A stretch of 64,000 bases of DNA from Ciona savignyi. Taxonomy: Eukaryota; Chordata; Ascidiacea; Phlebobranchia; Cionidae. Below the pieces are notes generated by a model. That model searched no databases. It was not told the origin of the DNA and saw only the letters and a program-made list of their open reading frames with translations. Each line of letters begins with the position of its first letter. Within the stretch, counting starts at the first letter, position 1. A program made the translations under genes and the position numbers. Below, in pieces: positions 36,669-49,099 of this stretch. The stretch lies in contig CH002963.1 of NCBI GenBank assembly GCA_000149265.1, positions 163,755-227,754 of the forward strand. The letters run 5' to 3'.

Positions 36669-39144
36669 CTTTTTAAAACAGCATATTAACACGAAGTTGT
36701 TTTGTGTTATAAATGATAATGATGTGGTGTGGTAAGAAAACATGCTATAATCTATATAATCAAACATTTCAACGTGCTAAAAGTTAGATAAACTCCTCAA
36801 TGACCCAACCAGAATAATTGTATTTTTCACAGAATCGACACACCAATATGGTTAACAAATAATTGAGTAACCTGTTTTTGTGATAAAATATAAATTTCTT
36901 AAAGACTTAAACAATGATCACGATAGTATTTAATTATTTTACGAAATCACCCAACACCATAATTGGTAAAAAAAAATACGTGTAATGTGTACGAATAACG
37001 ACGTAAGATTATAAAAAAATAAGTCAATTTTATTCTGTAGAGGAATTAAGGCCGAATATTGCACCATTTTCTGTTATTCTTATAGGCTAACGCTAAAACC
37101 ACTTTTCTATTTGAATAAGGTAATAAGTATGCCGATTGTGACGAAATATATAACTTTAACGATACACAATTGACTTGTTGTTTTTGAATTATGGTCGTTA
37201 CATCGTAATAAGATTGATTTATCACTTTTAAATTAGACTAATTAGAGTATTGTTTTTTACAAGGTTGTAACAAAGCGATTATCATTTATAGGCTGCAATT
37301 TTAGTTTCTAAATTTTCTTGTCCCTTGCTATCTTGATAACAAAAACTAGTGGAATCTAGCTGGTTGTGATTAATATAATCACGTTAGTACAGGGAACTGC
37401 TAAAAAGTGGAAATAAATAAAACTTAATGGAAATTTAAGCTAATCCAAACCCAATTTAAATGCATTAATTTTTAAACAACAACGGTATCCTGGTCGGGAA
37501 ACACTGGGTTATGGACTTGTATATTTTTTAGTTTTTGATTCATATTTTTTGTTTTTGATTCTTAAAGCGGTAACTACAGTAAAAAACCTTACATTAACCA
37601 AATAATAGGATAGAATATTCATGTTTATCCCCGTGAATGGAAAAACCAAGGGGGTTATCACACAAGCAATCGTCAGATCACCTCGCGCCAACCATCGGGT
37701 TACTGGAGCTATTGCAGTGTGTTGTGTATGTTAGACATGTTCCTTCAATTTGATAAAACCCATTACTCCGCTGGGTTCAGGCAATGTCCGTTAAGTACCT
37801 TGCTCAAGGACACAACCGACTAGCTAGCGACCGGTTTCGTACCTTCAACCTTTCGATTAAAAGGCGACACACTTAACCGCCAGACTAACCTGGAAGGAAA
37901 AATCTTACATTGACCCAATAAAAAAGAAATTGCAATAGAAAGCTTCAAATAAAATGTAATCCTTGGCTAAAAATGTGCAAGCACTACACGGAACTGAGGG
38001 GGACCGGTTTTATAATATTTATTGTAATGTTTTGCCTGAGATGTTATAAAATAAGATTTATATCTTCGGTTGTAATAAAATTTTATCACTCTTGACTACA
38101 ATCAATAATTTCCTTTAATAGCTTTAGACTTTTAATCCCAAGCATTTTAGGATAGGTGCGCAAATGTAACTCGACTGTTTAAATAAGGTATAACTCTATC
38201 GTATATAATCATACACTTAAAAGCAAGCAGATATTTACAAAACCTGCCGGCTATTGTGTGGCAAACTCATATAAAACAGCACATTCTAAATTGAAAGGTT
38301 AAAATTGCTTTGTGCAAAAAGAAAGTAAATACACAGGTAAATTATTTTTTTATAAAACGTGAATTTAGTAGCTACAGTTATGAAGCTATAACATCCGAAA
38401 CGACATGTGTAATATGCCTAGGAAAATTTCTCGAACAAAACACAAATCGTGGTTCCATAATAACATCACGTTAAACAATCTTTTTAATCGTATTCGGTTT
38501 CAGAGGTCCTTTACTTTAATAATCAATTATAAAAACTAATACTGTATATTATAAGTAGGTGTTTATATTGCTTTTTATTAGTGTAAGAACTTTAGCAATT
38601 TTTAAACAAATTTTGTTCATTTAGATTATTATTGAAGTCGTGTAAAGGATTTTAATCATACACAATTAATGAGTATTTTTTTGCCTATATCTTATGCTGT
38701 GCTGATACAAATATGTAGTCGTAAATCTTTTAGCGAGGGTTTCCATGCTTCTTGCCAGCAAGGAAAAATAATGAAAAAAAAGTAATTGTACGCTAAAGAC
38801 ACAGCAAAATTGCTCTGGGTATGCTAGGGTTTCGCAAACTCTTTATTTTAAGGTTTGGCGACCACGTCTTGCTATACCTATATTAAATATTCAATTTGAA
38901 TTTAGACATAGTTTAACGACTGTCGTTAAATCGTGTTTTATACGAGTTTCATATTTTATTGAAGTTTCTTTTAAGAGGGTTTATCGTCGAAATACATTTC
39001 AAAAAAACAATTTAAACTTGTATAGGCATGTATGGATATTTATTGCGATACTACTGTTTTTGAACTACATCACGCACAATTAAGATGATCACCTACTAAT
39101 GTATATAACACAATTGTATTGATATCATGAGTTATTACTTTTTA
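36669..39144. other. intergenic region, one SINE
   Basis: Nothing coding recognised. A near-complete Cics-1-like SINE lies at 37605-37893 on the minus strand. On the minus strand an AATAAA near 39040 is a likely polyadenylation signal for the Ly6-like gene that ends at 39145. Confidence 0.6.
37605..37893 (-). repeat. Cics-1-like SINE, near full length
   Basis: Tail first on the plus strand (AGAATATTCATGTTTATCCC), then GCAATGTCCGTTAAGTACCT, ending with the tRNA-like head at CGCCAGACTAACCTGG. Confidence 0.8.
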
Positions 39145-40767
39145 TCAATTAAACCCGAATATTATGGCAACTAAAGCTGAAAAGGCAAGAGCAGTAATGC
39201 TTCCTACAAGCTTGACCGAACCCCCACCCAAGTCTGCTCCGGAGTTACACAAATCTGAAAAGCATAAGAATTTGAAGTTATCAGTCAACTGGTTTAATCT
39301 TTCTTCAAATAAAAACAACACTTACAAAACTGGAGATATGACTAGTCGGGTATTTTGTAAGCATTAATCATTATTACCGCAAATGGGGATAGATAGAGAA
39401 GGGATAACTCACGAGCAATCGTCAGATTACCTCGACGCCCTTTACAAACTGCAAGTAAAAAATGAAGTCTTTGCTACAATGTAACAACTAAATAGGTTGG
39501 CCTATTACTCATATTAGAATTAATTTATAAATTCTAGAATAGTTCGTTGTTAAATGGCGAAATTGTTAAAAAGTACAAGGTGCAAATTTAAGATACAATA
39601 TGTACGAATTATCCAATATATGTAATAGTGATACGATTCTTACCTGTAGTACACGTTGTATAGCAAGTTTTAGTTCCAGCTAAGTCATGACAACCTGCAG
39701 AACTTAAAGAAGAGCCACATGACCGAGCTGTGATGGTAACCAACTGTCCTGTAACTAAAACAAAGATTTTAGGCGTGTTAAAATAACATAGAAAACTTAC
39801 TTGAAGAAGAAGACACTGTTGTCAAACATGCATCAAATACACCCGAACAAGTTACAATATTAGATTGATCCTGTGAAACACCGGTGCAGCCTACACCGGG
39901 GAATACACTTGATGAACTGCATGAGTAACATCTGAGAGTTGATCCTGGAGAAAAAAAGAATAAAATATTTACAATAGGATCTTTATGATTTGTCCTTTAG
40001 GAAGTATTTGTCAAAAATAGTATATTATGTTTTATTTAATTAAGATTTTTTTACTTAATATCGATGATATTTGTGTAAGTTATATTAGGACAGGAAAGGA
40101 TATTCATGATTTTCCCGAGAATGGAAAACCCAGTGGTTAACACACGGGCAATCGTCAGATCATCTCGTGCCCACCGTCGGGTTACCGGAGCTATTGCAGT
40201 GTGTTGTGTATGATAGAAACGTTCCTTTAACTTGGTAGAACCCATTAATCGGCTGGGTTCAGGCACTGTCCGTTAAGTGCCTTGCCCAAGGACACAACGG
40301 GCTAGCTAGCAAACATTGTTTGAATCTTTAAACTTTCGGTTGAAATGCGTCGCACTTAACACCAGACTGACCGGTCGGACAATATTTATTGACGATATAT
40401 GATATTTATGTTTTATCCATTAAGATATATTTTTTAACGATAAAATATTGTATTTAGTCGAACACGATGTATTTATTTATATTTGCCCTATTATTTATAC
40501 AATATTTAGATAAAATCCCAAACTTTAAGGTTGCCAACTTCTCGTTGCATGGCCGAATGGAAAGGTCATCGATTCATACACCGATTTTTATACAATAATA
40601 ATAACTCAGCAATCGCCCTTTATATTCTAACAACTTAATCGATTAAAATACTAATGAATTTTCTTTGAAATCAAATATATTTCATAATGATAAAAAGTAA
40701 ACACTTACTTACCTTTACCAACAGAGAACGCAAGAATAGCAAATAGCACGAAAAAGACTTTAGACAT
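39145..40767 (-). CDS. Ly6/uPAR-like three-finger protein, probably GPI-anchored
   Basis: Minus strand, four exons: 40713-40767, 39801-39944, 39644-39754, 39145-39254 (TGA). Every intron is in phase 1, as is usual for secreted-domain genes, and the total is 139 aa. Exon 1 is a signal peptide (MSKVFFVLFAILAFSVGK). Exon 2 starts the domain with LRCYSCSSS and carries further cysteines in GCTG, VTCSG and DACL. Exon 3 adds RSCGSS, AGCHD, KTCYTTC. Exon 4 opens with the family hallmark DLCN and ends in a hydrophobic segment with no charged tail (ALVAIIFGFN), which suits GPI attachment after a Gly/Ser stretch. Ly6/uPAR proteins act at the cell surface or as secreted ligands; the partner here is unknown. 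A paralogue with the same exon layout lies at 45.75-46.83 kb on the same strand. Confidence 0.85.
40085..40378 (-). repeat. Cics-1-like SINE, near full length
   Basis: Antisense by plus-strand reading (GGAAAGGATATTCATGATTT first, ACCGGTCGG last). It lies in intron 1 of the first Ly6-like gene and is in the same orientation as that gene. Confidence 0.75.
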
Positions 40768-41105
40768 ACTTTGGAAAGTTTTGAATTAAAGCAGTTTAGC
40801 TTTATGTTGCAAAAAGATACGAAATTATTTTATGATTTTATTTTCTTCGTTATCAAAACACCGCCACTGCCGACTCCTGTTTTACTGCCATTTTTAAGCC
40901 TGATTTTGCGATGCAAAATCTAGCATCCGGTAAATCTATATAAACCAAAAGCAAATATGCTCACAACACCTTATTTTCAGACAAATATATAACTAATACC
41001 TAATATTTGACTAAAATTTAACTTTATATATATAGTGTTTCTATAAGTTGTATAATTCGTTCGTTTTTCATATACCGTTTTATGAGTTTTAATGCGACCT
41101 AAGTA

Positions 41106-41463
41106 CAAAACAAAAAAATGTCGACATGGTAGTCTTTATTAAGTACAAATTATGTCGACATGGTAGGCTTAAGTACAAAACATGTCGACATGGTAGGCTT
41201 TATTAAGTACAAAATATGTCGACATGGTAGGCAGGCTTAAGTACAAAAAATGTCGACATGGTAGGCTTTATTAAGTACAAATTATGTCGACATGGTAGGC
41301 TTAAGTACAAAAAATGTCGACATGGTAGGCTTTATTAAGTACAAAATATGTCGACATGGTAGGCTTTATTAAGTACAAAAAAGGTCTACATGGTAGGCTT
41401 TATTAAGTACAAATTATGTCGACATGGTAGGCTTAAGTACAAAAAATGTCGACATGGTAGGCT
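41106..41463 (+). repeat. minisatellite, 30/34-bp units (left part)
   Basis: Units of AGTACAAAAAATGTCGACAT then GGTAGGCTTA or GGTAGGCTTTATTA. The two spacer forms give periods of about 30 and 34 bp and partly alternate. Every unit except a few variants carries GTCGAC. The array continues at 43266; the two parts were one array before the LTR element inserted. Confidence 0.9.
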
Positions 41464-43265
41464 TGTAGTGACATTCGCGGCTTAGCTATATTTTTGTGCA
41501 CATTATTAAGTTTTGGTAAATTGTTTACGTATATAAGCCATTATTGCCTGCAGCACGGCTGTGTGCGCCCGTTGTATATCATTTCCTTCGAACCAGCTAT
41601 AATCCCCAAAGCAGTACTTCCTTTATAATCTTCCCACATATGCGCCATACAAGCGCTTGTGTAAGAACTTTTTGTATCAGATTATTATCAGAAACGCGTT
41701 CTGAAATGTAGACAAGCACTGCCTGCTTGAAGATGATATCTTCAAGCATGTACAATGAACCAGTTTAACTGTACGAATTGTATTGTATCAGATTGCAATA
41801 TATCAATAAAGAAGTTTTTATGGAGTCCGGATTGCCATCTATTTTAGTCATGGCTGAGGTATGTTAGTTGGGGCAACCTCATGCCAGAATTAGTGCAAGC
41901 ACAAGGACCAAATTCAAGCCTTGACCTAAGCAAATTAAGGAAGACCCCCACATTGATGAAGCCCGACGTGATGTTGAACTAGCGCAACCTTCCGATAGCT
42001 ACAGAATGCCGAAAGTGAAGATTGCAATGAAGAACGTACCGCCTTGTCACAAAGAAGCCGTGTGAGTGAAGAATGCACCGCTTGTGAAACATTCATGAAC
42101 AATACAATTCAAGAAGAAAACGAAGTTTCCATTTCGTGCCCGAGATGCTATGGCCGTGTTATTTACGAAACCTGCGCGATCACCTGAGCCAACCTACATG
42201 CAAGTTCGCCGAGTTCGCGATGGCTTTGTTGTCTACCAGACGGAACTCTTGACTGTCATCGAGTTGTTCAGCATTTTGCTCAAGGATTGGTGAGAAATGT
42301 GAATAGGGTATACGATCACGACTAAAGCATTATTGATTATTACATGAGTATTGATTATCGTCTAGAGTGGCCTATTTTATATGAGTATTTTGTGTCTACT
42401 GGGTATGTTATTGCGTGTCGAGGATGCTCCACGCCGACTATTTTTTATACGAGTATGGTTTTTATGTCTATAGCGTAATTTGCGTCTGAATAATGCTTTG
42501 GTTTGATTTTTGCCCTCTGCATGGAACACCAATGCTTTAGCTTAGCGAATAACCTGATAGTTATTTCATAGGCCCTATACAAAAAAACCTTGTTCAGTTT
42601 ATTTTACAGATAATATCCACATTTCGCCATCGATGATATCCAACCTATTTGTTTGTTGAAAAATGATTTTTCCCGCCACCATTTGAAATTCGCGATGTCA
42701 CTACACAGTTTAATATAGATACCAGAACGGATTAATATTCTCAAAATTTAAAGTTTTTCGGGGAAGAAGGAGCTATGTAGTGACATTCGCGGCTTAGCTA
42801 TATTTTTGTGCACATTATTAAGTTTTGGTAAATTGTTTACGTATATAAGCCATTATTGCCTGCAGCACGGCTGTGTGCGCCCGTTGTATATCATTTCCTT
42901 CGAACCAGCTATAATCCCCAAAGCAGTACTTCCTTTATAATCTTCCCACACATTGCGCCATACAAGCGCTTGTGTAAGAACTTTTTGTATCAGATTATTA
43001 TCAGAAACGCGTTCTGAAATGTAGACAAGCACTGCCTGCTTGAAGATGATATCTTCAAGCATGTACAATGAACCAGTTTAACTGTACGAATTGTATTGTA
43101 TCAGATTGCAATATATCAATAAAGAAGTTTTTATGGAGTCCGGATTGCCATCTATTTTAGTCATGGCTGAGGTATGTTAGTTGGGGCAACCTCATGCCAG
43201 AATTAGTGCAAGCACAAGGACCAAATTCAAGCCTTGACCTAAGCAAATTAAGGAAGACCCCCACA
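41464..43265 (+). mobile_element. miniature LTR retroelement (TRIM-like)
   Basis: Two near-identical direct repeats, 41464-41952 (489 bp) and 42776-43265 (490 bp), begin TGTAGTGACATTC and end GACCCCCACA, so they have the TG...CA ends of LTRs. Each has a TATATAAG box near its start and AATAAA in its second half (41805-41810 in the left copy). A purine run (GGGGAAGAAGGAG) lies directly before the right LTR, as expected for a polypurine tract. The 4-bp GGCT at 41460-41463 and 43266-43269 is the target duplication. The interior is only about 820 bp with no gag, protease or RT motifs, so it is non-autonomous. It holds two short overlapping ORFs; one (to 42186) has C-x2-C-x17-CPRC, like a zinc ribbon. 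No standard TGG primer-binding site was seen next to the left LTR. Confidence 0.85.
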
Positions 43266-43985
43266 GGCTTAAGTACAAAAATGTCGACATGGTAGGCTTT
43301 ATTAAGTACGAAAAAGGTCTACATGGTAGGCTTAAGTACAAAAATGTCGACATGGTAGGCTTTATTAAGTACAAACATGTCGACATGGTAGGCTTAAGTA
43401 CAAAAATGTCGACATGGTAGGCTTTATTATGTACAAACATGTCGACATGGTAGGCTTAAGTACAAAAATGTCGACATGGTAGGCTTTATTAAGTACGAAA
43501 AAGGTCTACATGGTAGGCTTAAGTACAAAAAATGTCGACATGGTAGGCTTTATTAAGTACAAACATGTCGACATGGTAGGCTTAAGTACAAAAATGTCGA
43601 CATGGTAGGCTTTATTAAGTACAAAAATGTTGACATGGTAGCCTTAAGTACAAAAAATGTCGACATGGTAGGCTTAAGTACAAAAAATGTCGACATGGTA
43701 GGCTTAAGTACAAAAAATGTCGACATGGTAGGCCTAAGTACAAAAAATGTCGACATGGTAAGCTCATGTACAAAAGCTGTCGACATGGTAGGCTTTATTA
43801 AGTACAAAAATGTCGACATGGTAGGCTTTATTAAGTACAAAAAATGTCGACATGGTAGCCTTAAGTACAAAAAATGTCGACATGGTAGGCTTAAGTACAA
43901 AAAATGTCGACATAGTAAGCTTATGTACAAAAAATGTCGACATGGTAGGCTTATGTACAAAAAATGTCGACATGGTAAGCTTTAT
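43266..43985 (+). repeat. minisatellite, 30/34-bp units (right part)
   Basis: Continuation of the array at 41106, about 22 units. The 30-bp form is a multiple of three and stop-free, which makes false ORFs of up to 135 codons on both strands (MVGLSTKNVD and MSTFFVLKPT repeats). Confidence 0.9.
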
Positions 43986-45590
43986 TAAGCCAATCTTACT
44001 TGCAAATTCTTACATGTTTTTCGCTATTAAAATAGGTGATTTATGGATATTAAAACATTGCAAAAATGACAGCTTTTAACATTTTAAAACCACGTTTTAA
44101 AACGTTTTGTACTGAACAAACCGATTTCGACTTTTTAATCAACAACAATTTAAAAAGGTTTATCTTTTGTCCTTTTTATTTGTTTATAAGCACTCGATTG
44201 TATTCTTAAACCCAGTGAAGTATATTCTTTCAAATTGAAAATCGTCTCAATCATATACACATACATACATCATAGGATAAGATATTTATGTTATTCCCGT
44301 AAATGACAAAACCAAGGGGGTTAGATCACCTCGCGCCGTCGGGTTACCGGCTATTGCAGTGTGTTATTTAAAACTTTATACACGAGCTATTGCAGTGTGT
44401 TGTATATGATAGACTCGTTTCTTCATTTTTGTAGAACCCATTAATTCGGTGAAATGGCTCCAGTAACGCGAAGTCTGGCGCGAAGTAATCAGAAAACTAC
44501 CCGTGTGTTAACGCTTCCTTTGTTTTCACATTAATAAACCTTTCTATCAAAACTTTTAAACTAAAGGGTAAAAGTATATCTTTTGTATTACAGATCAGTT
44601 GGTTTTTACAGATTTATAAATATTTTAGTATGTTTTATGTTAAAGTATATCCAATCAAGTGACTCGTGTTATGTGATTAGACGGTAATACAGCGCCCCGA
44701 GAATTACACTGTATGTAACACTAACACTGCCAGCAAGGCATTGGGAAGAGAAAATTCCCCTACTTCCTTTAAAGAATGTATTGCAGAATATATAAGTTGT
44801 TCTGCTAACCTCACAATAATTTACACGTAAAGAGTCCCTCGTTAAAAACGTCAGATTAATTTGCATATATCATAAAATGCTATGGTATTTGATTTAACTC
44901 AAGGTATTTACTATCAAAAAGATTATTGCACAGACCATAAACTAGTCGCCAGCTATTCGGCTGTGCGGTTGGACAAAGCACAATATACCCTGGCACTATT
45001 GGATCAATACGTTGTATTAGAACTTAAACAAACTTTTTAATCCTATACAACACTGCGATAGTTACAATAACGCGTATAGTACGAAATGTCTAAACTTTAT
45101 TGGTGCAATTTATACGATGAAGTACAAGTGTGACTACAAAAGTATAATTAAGACGTAACACATAAGTAAAAAAATAAGAGTTCTCTGGTTTGGTGAACCT
45201 CCAAAAGGGTTTTCCCTACGCTGTCATTTATAATTATTTTTCAGTTAGTTTATTTGGGTTGGTAAAACTATTTTCGACCGAAAGCTTGTGGGTTGGAAAC
45301 CAATTGCTTGCTAGTTGGGTAAGTGCCTAGCCAAGCTCAGCCGACGTCGCTTAACCCCAGTGAAATAATGGATTAAACTAAAATAGTAGCAACTTCTCAA
45401 ATATTTACAACACACCGCAATAGTTTTGGAAACAGATACGTCTGCAGACACGAGTTATTAGACGATAACCATGAATAAAACGTTTACTATTATAATGTCT
45501 CACCCGATGGTGTATAAATGACACATTTATAAAAACTGGAAGACAAAGCGTATAATATAAAAGGCGGATTTAATACAAGTTGACAAACGT
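43986..45590. other. intergenic region, diverged SINEs
   Basis: No gene seen. A shortened Cics-1-like SINE lies at about 44271-44470 on the minus strand and a badly diverged one at about 45240-45430 on the plus strand. Confidence 0.5.
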
Positions 45591-45750
45591 ATTACTTTTA
45601 TTGGTTTAATGTTAATTTCGACATTTTACGGGCATGCATTAATATGTATTTTAATATTGGTTCTAAATTACATCACACATGACTAGGACGAATATGATAA
45701 AATAAGAGATATAATACAAATGTTGATATTTAGTAACTTTTTAATTACTT

Positions 45751-46829
45751 CTATCTACCGCATTTCATTGATAAGATGCAAATGAGAACCACAATGGACA
45801 AAACAAAAGCTATATAGATCCAACCCTCCCACTCAAGGTCAGTTCCAGAGTTACACAAATCTGAGAAGTTAAAGATTGTAACAGTTATCGATTATTTTTT
45901 ACTTTTCTCAAAATTGAAACAAAACTTGCAAAACTTAAAAGACTAAATAATTATTCTAATAGCAAAAATAATGTTTTGTCAAGGACACTTACAGTGTTCT
46001 ATGTTATGTATGATTTAGAATTTAGATGAATCTATTGGGTTCGGGTAATGTCTACCAAGATCCTATGGAAATGCGACCACTTACCTACCCAGCTATACAG
46101 TAAACAATAGAATGTTTCTTTTTGCAATATCTTGTTTTAACCGACGAATTCGTTTAAAACAAATACAAATTAAGCTACTACAGTTGATAGGATTATTCCG
46201 TATTGTTATATCGATTTAATTATGACCTGTGCTGCACGTTGACAAACTTATGTTCTTTCCAGAATATTTAATACGTCCTGAAGGGAATCTAGACGAACCG
46301 CACATTTGAACCGTGGTATTAGTCCCCTTTCCTTCAACGAAAACAATACAAAATTTTAGTAGATGGGTCATTATACAATAGAAGACTTTAACCACTTACT
46401 TGGATTTGAAATTCCTATTGTGAAACAGGCATCTAATGAACAGGTTACGATTCTAGGTTTACCGAGCGGATCATTGAGGCACCCTGATAACGGTAGTGTA
46501 TCCAACGAAATACACGAGAAACACTTGATGGTTGATCCTGCAGAAATCAAAAATATAAAACATTGACTACTTATGTTTTTGGCACAATATATACGTCCCA
46601 AAAAACGGTTCTATGGCCGAATGGGTAACGGCACCGATTCATATACTGACCACAATAAAACAAACGTCGTAGTTACGAAACCGTGGGATTGAAACTTAAA
46701 CCGATTAAAAATATAAATATATTCCTTTTGAGTAAAGAAGGATACAATTTAAGCTTTTTTTTAATACTTACCTTTACCAACACAGAAGGCAAGAATAGCA
46801 AAAAATAGCATGTAAAGGACTTTAGTCAT
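45751..46829 (-). CDS. Ly6/uPAR-like paralogue with altered cysteines and TM-like end
   Basis: Minus strand, four exons: 46772-46829, 46400-46537, 46227-46331, 45751-45860 (TAG); all introns phase 1, 136 aa. The layout matches the gene at 39.1-40.8 kb: signal peptide MTKVLYMLFFAILAFCVGK, then IKCFSCISLD with GCLND, VTCSLDACF, then MCGSS...LSTC, then DLCNSG. Exon 3 is more diverged: the AGC and KTC cysteines of the paralogue are replaced (SGR, and a Leu/Ser context), so one disulfide is probably lost. Exon 4 has a longer, more hydrophobic helix (IYIAFVLSIVVLICIL) followed by SMKCGR, which looks like a true TM with a short basic tail rather than a GPI signal. The exon 3 donor (CAGGTCATA) is weak. 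The gene may be functional or in early decay. Confidence 0.72.
46609..46712 (+). repeat. tRNA-like SINE (GGCCGAATGGTTAACGCG family), diverged
   Basis: Contains TATGGCCGAATGGGTAACGG (box A) and GTGGGATTGAAACTTAAACC (box B region), in intron 1 of the second Ly6-like gene, on the opposite strand to it. Confidence 0.6.
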
Positions 46830-48423
46830 ACTTTCGAAAGTTTTGGATTAAAGCAATTTATATATAGCTTAATTATGCAGACAAAATCTGGAATTATTTT
46901 ATAATTTTTTTCTTGTTCATAAAAAACTGCCACTATCAATTTAAGTTACATTTACAGTGTAATTGTTTAAATCTGATTTCCCTATGCAAAATAATGCATG
47001 TAAAAAAGCTATATCAATCATGTACGACTATACCCAGACAACACCCTATGTTCAGCCAAGTAGAATACTTATAGTCCGTGTGTGGGTTGACTATCTATAT
47101 ATTGTATTTGGATAAGTGGTGCAATTCAATATTTTTACAGTTTTATAGGGTAAAAACGACTTTATAAAAAACCGTGGTAGATTCCCGTTCGCAGCCTAAG
47201 AGTGGTTTCCCAAAGTGCCATAAAGGGAACCTACATGGCTCTTTATACAGTCGTTTTTAAACTGTTTGTTAAAAAACATATTTCGCCATTGGTAAAACAA
47301 ACTAACGATATGTTGTGCAAACACGTTCGTCTTAATATTAAAAAACATGTTTTTTTGATGTTGGAACTCGTAATTATTTATTACGGTGATGCAATGTAAA
47401 CTGGCGGTGATGCAATATAAACAAAAACGGTGATGCAATGTAAATAAAAATCGGTGATGCAATGTAAATAAAAAAGGAACTGTTTAAATTTTATCGACGC
47501 AATTTATTCGATGAAATCGTGTGACTACAAACTTCAATCAAGACATAACACTGCTGTAAAAAATAATTAAATTTCTCTGGTTTGGGGATCCCCCAAAAAG
47601 GTTTCTCCCCAAGTCGTCATTTATAATTACTTTTCACTTAGTTGATTGCGTTGGTCGGTCGATTTTCGACCGAGAGGTTGTGGGATCGAAACCAATCGCT
47701 TGTTTGTCGGGTAAAAGCCTGGGCAAGACGCTCAGCAGACGTCGCTTAACCCCAGAGGAATAAAGGAGTAAACTAAAAATAGTAGCAACTTCTTAGTTAC
47801 ACACAACTTACACAGTTTTGACAAGAGAACCACAGATACAAGTTATTAAATGATAACCATGGATAAAATGTTTACTATTGTCGTACGACCCGTTAGTGTA
47901 TAGATAATACATTTATAAAAACTTTAAGCCAAAATCTGCATATCATAGACTTCTTTGATATAAGTAAACAATGGTATTATTTTTAAATTGTTTAATGTCA
48001 GCCAATCGAACGCTCAGAAAAGTCTACAGAGGGTCTTGTGACGTAGAAGACTTGTGGATCGCTGATCACAGCGTTACGGTTGGGTGATTCCTTCGGAGGT
48101 TTCCATTTGCCTGGTGAGGGAGAAGTTTAAGTAAAGTGATCGAGCAACACTAACATGAAGGAACGTTAAAAGTCAAGGTTAAAATGAGCAACACTAACAT
48201 TAAAATAAGGTAAACTGAGAGGGCCAGGCACCATTAAAATGAGGAAATACAGAAGCCGGGTTAATAGTTAGAAACATTTGAAAGTCACCTAAAAGACAGT
48301 AGGGCGGCTCATACTCTTGACCCACAACTAACTCTTACCCCTCCCTCACACTAACCGTCAATTAGCATGTAGTTACCCTCCTTTAAATCTCGGTATCCTA
48401 CTGGAGGAGCATATCATTCATCG

Positions 48424-48672
48424 TTATTTTATGAACCCAATAAACTCACCTATATATATTATAACACCCATGACCTTAATAACGGCTAGTACAGACCCCC
48501 ATCTAACCACCCATGGTTTATATAAACCCCTAAACTTGCTTATTAATAAAAAACTAAAAAACGCATACATTGGTAATGTAAACCACATTAGCTCACCAAG
48601 GTTTATAAAAAAACATAAACTTACCAAATCCAGGTGGGGTGTTATCGTCATTATCGGGTTTAACACAACCAA
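48424..48672 (-). pseudogene. possible mitochondrial-derived (NUMT) fragment
   Basis: An 82-codon minus-strand ORF is strongly hydrophobic, and its coding strand is rich in T and G, as ascidian mitochondrial genes are. It contains FFINLGELMWFTLPMYAFF, which recalls a subunit of mitochondrial complex I, and in-frame AGG and AGA codons, read as Gly in ascidian mitochondria. The family match is not firm; it could be chance. Confidence 0.3.
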
Positions 48673-48798
48673 GACATCGGCCCAACTTCATCAAGCCTGT
48701 AGATCACAGTTTTAAACTTTGTCCAGTTAAATAAAAAAATAGCGTACTGCTGCGATAAAGTTTAAGTAGAGTTTCATTTACAGCCATTTTACTGACGA

Positions 48799-49099
48799 AT
48801 AGGATAGGATAGGATATTAATGTTTATCCCCGTGAATGGGAAAACCAAGGGTGTTAACACACGGGCAATCGTCAAATCACCTCGCGCCCACTGTCGGGTT
48901 ACCGGGACTATTGCAGTGTGTTGTGTATGATAGGCACGTTCCTTCAATTTAGTAGAACCCATAAATCTGCTGGGTACAGGCAATGTCTATAAGATGCCTA
49001 GCCCAAGGACACAATCGAATAGCTAGCGACCAGTTTCGCACCTGCAACCTAGTTTCGATTGAAAGGCAACGCACTACACCGCCAGACTAACCCGCCGGA
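48799..49099 (-). repeat. Cics-1-like SINE, near full length
   Basis: Tail with three GGATA units (AATAGGATAGGATAGGATAT on the plus strand), body, and tRNA-like head ending CCAGACTAACCCGCCGG. Confidence 0.8.

Noticed and set aside
41106-43985. Regular short repeats that could suggest a CRISPR array
   Set aside because: Units are contiguous with no unique spacers, the genome is eukaryotic, and there are no cas genes.
43553-43988. Repeat protein ORFs of 128 and 135 codons
   Set aside because: By-product of a 30-bp minisatellite whose length is a multiple of three.
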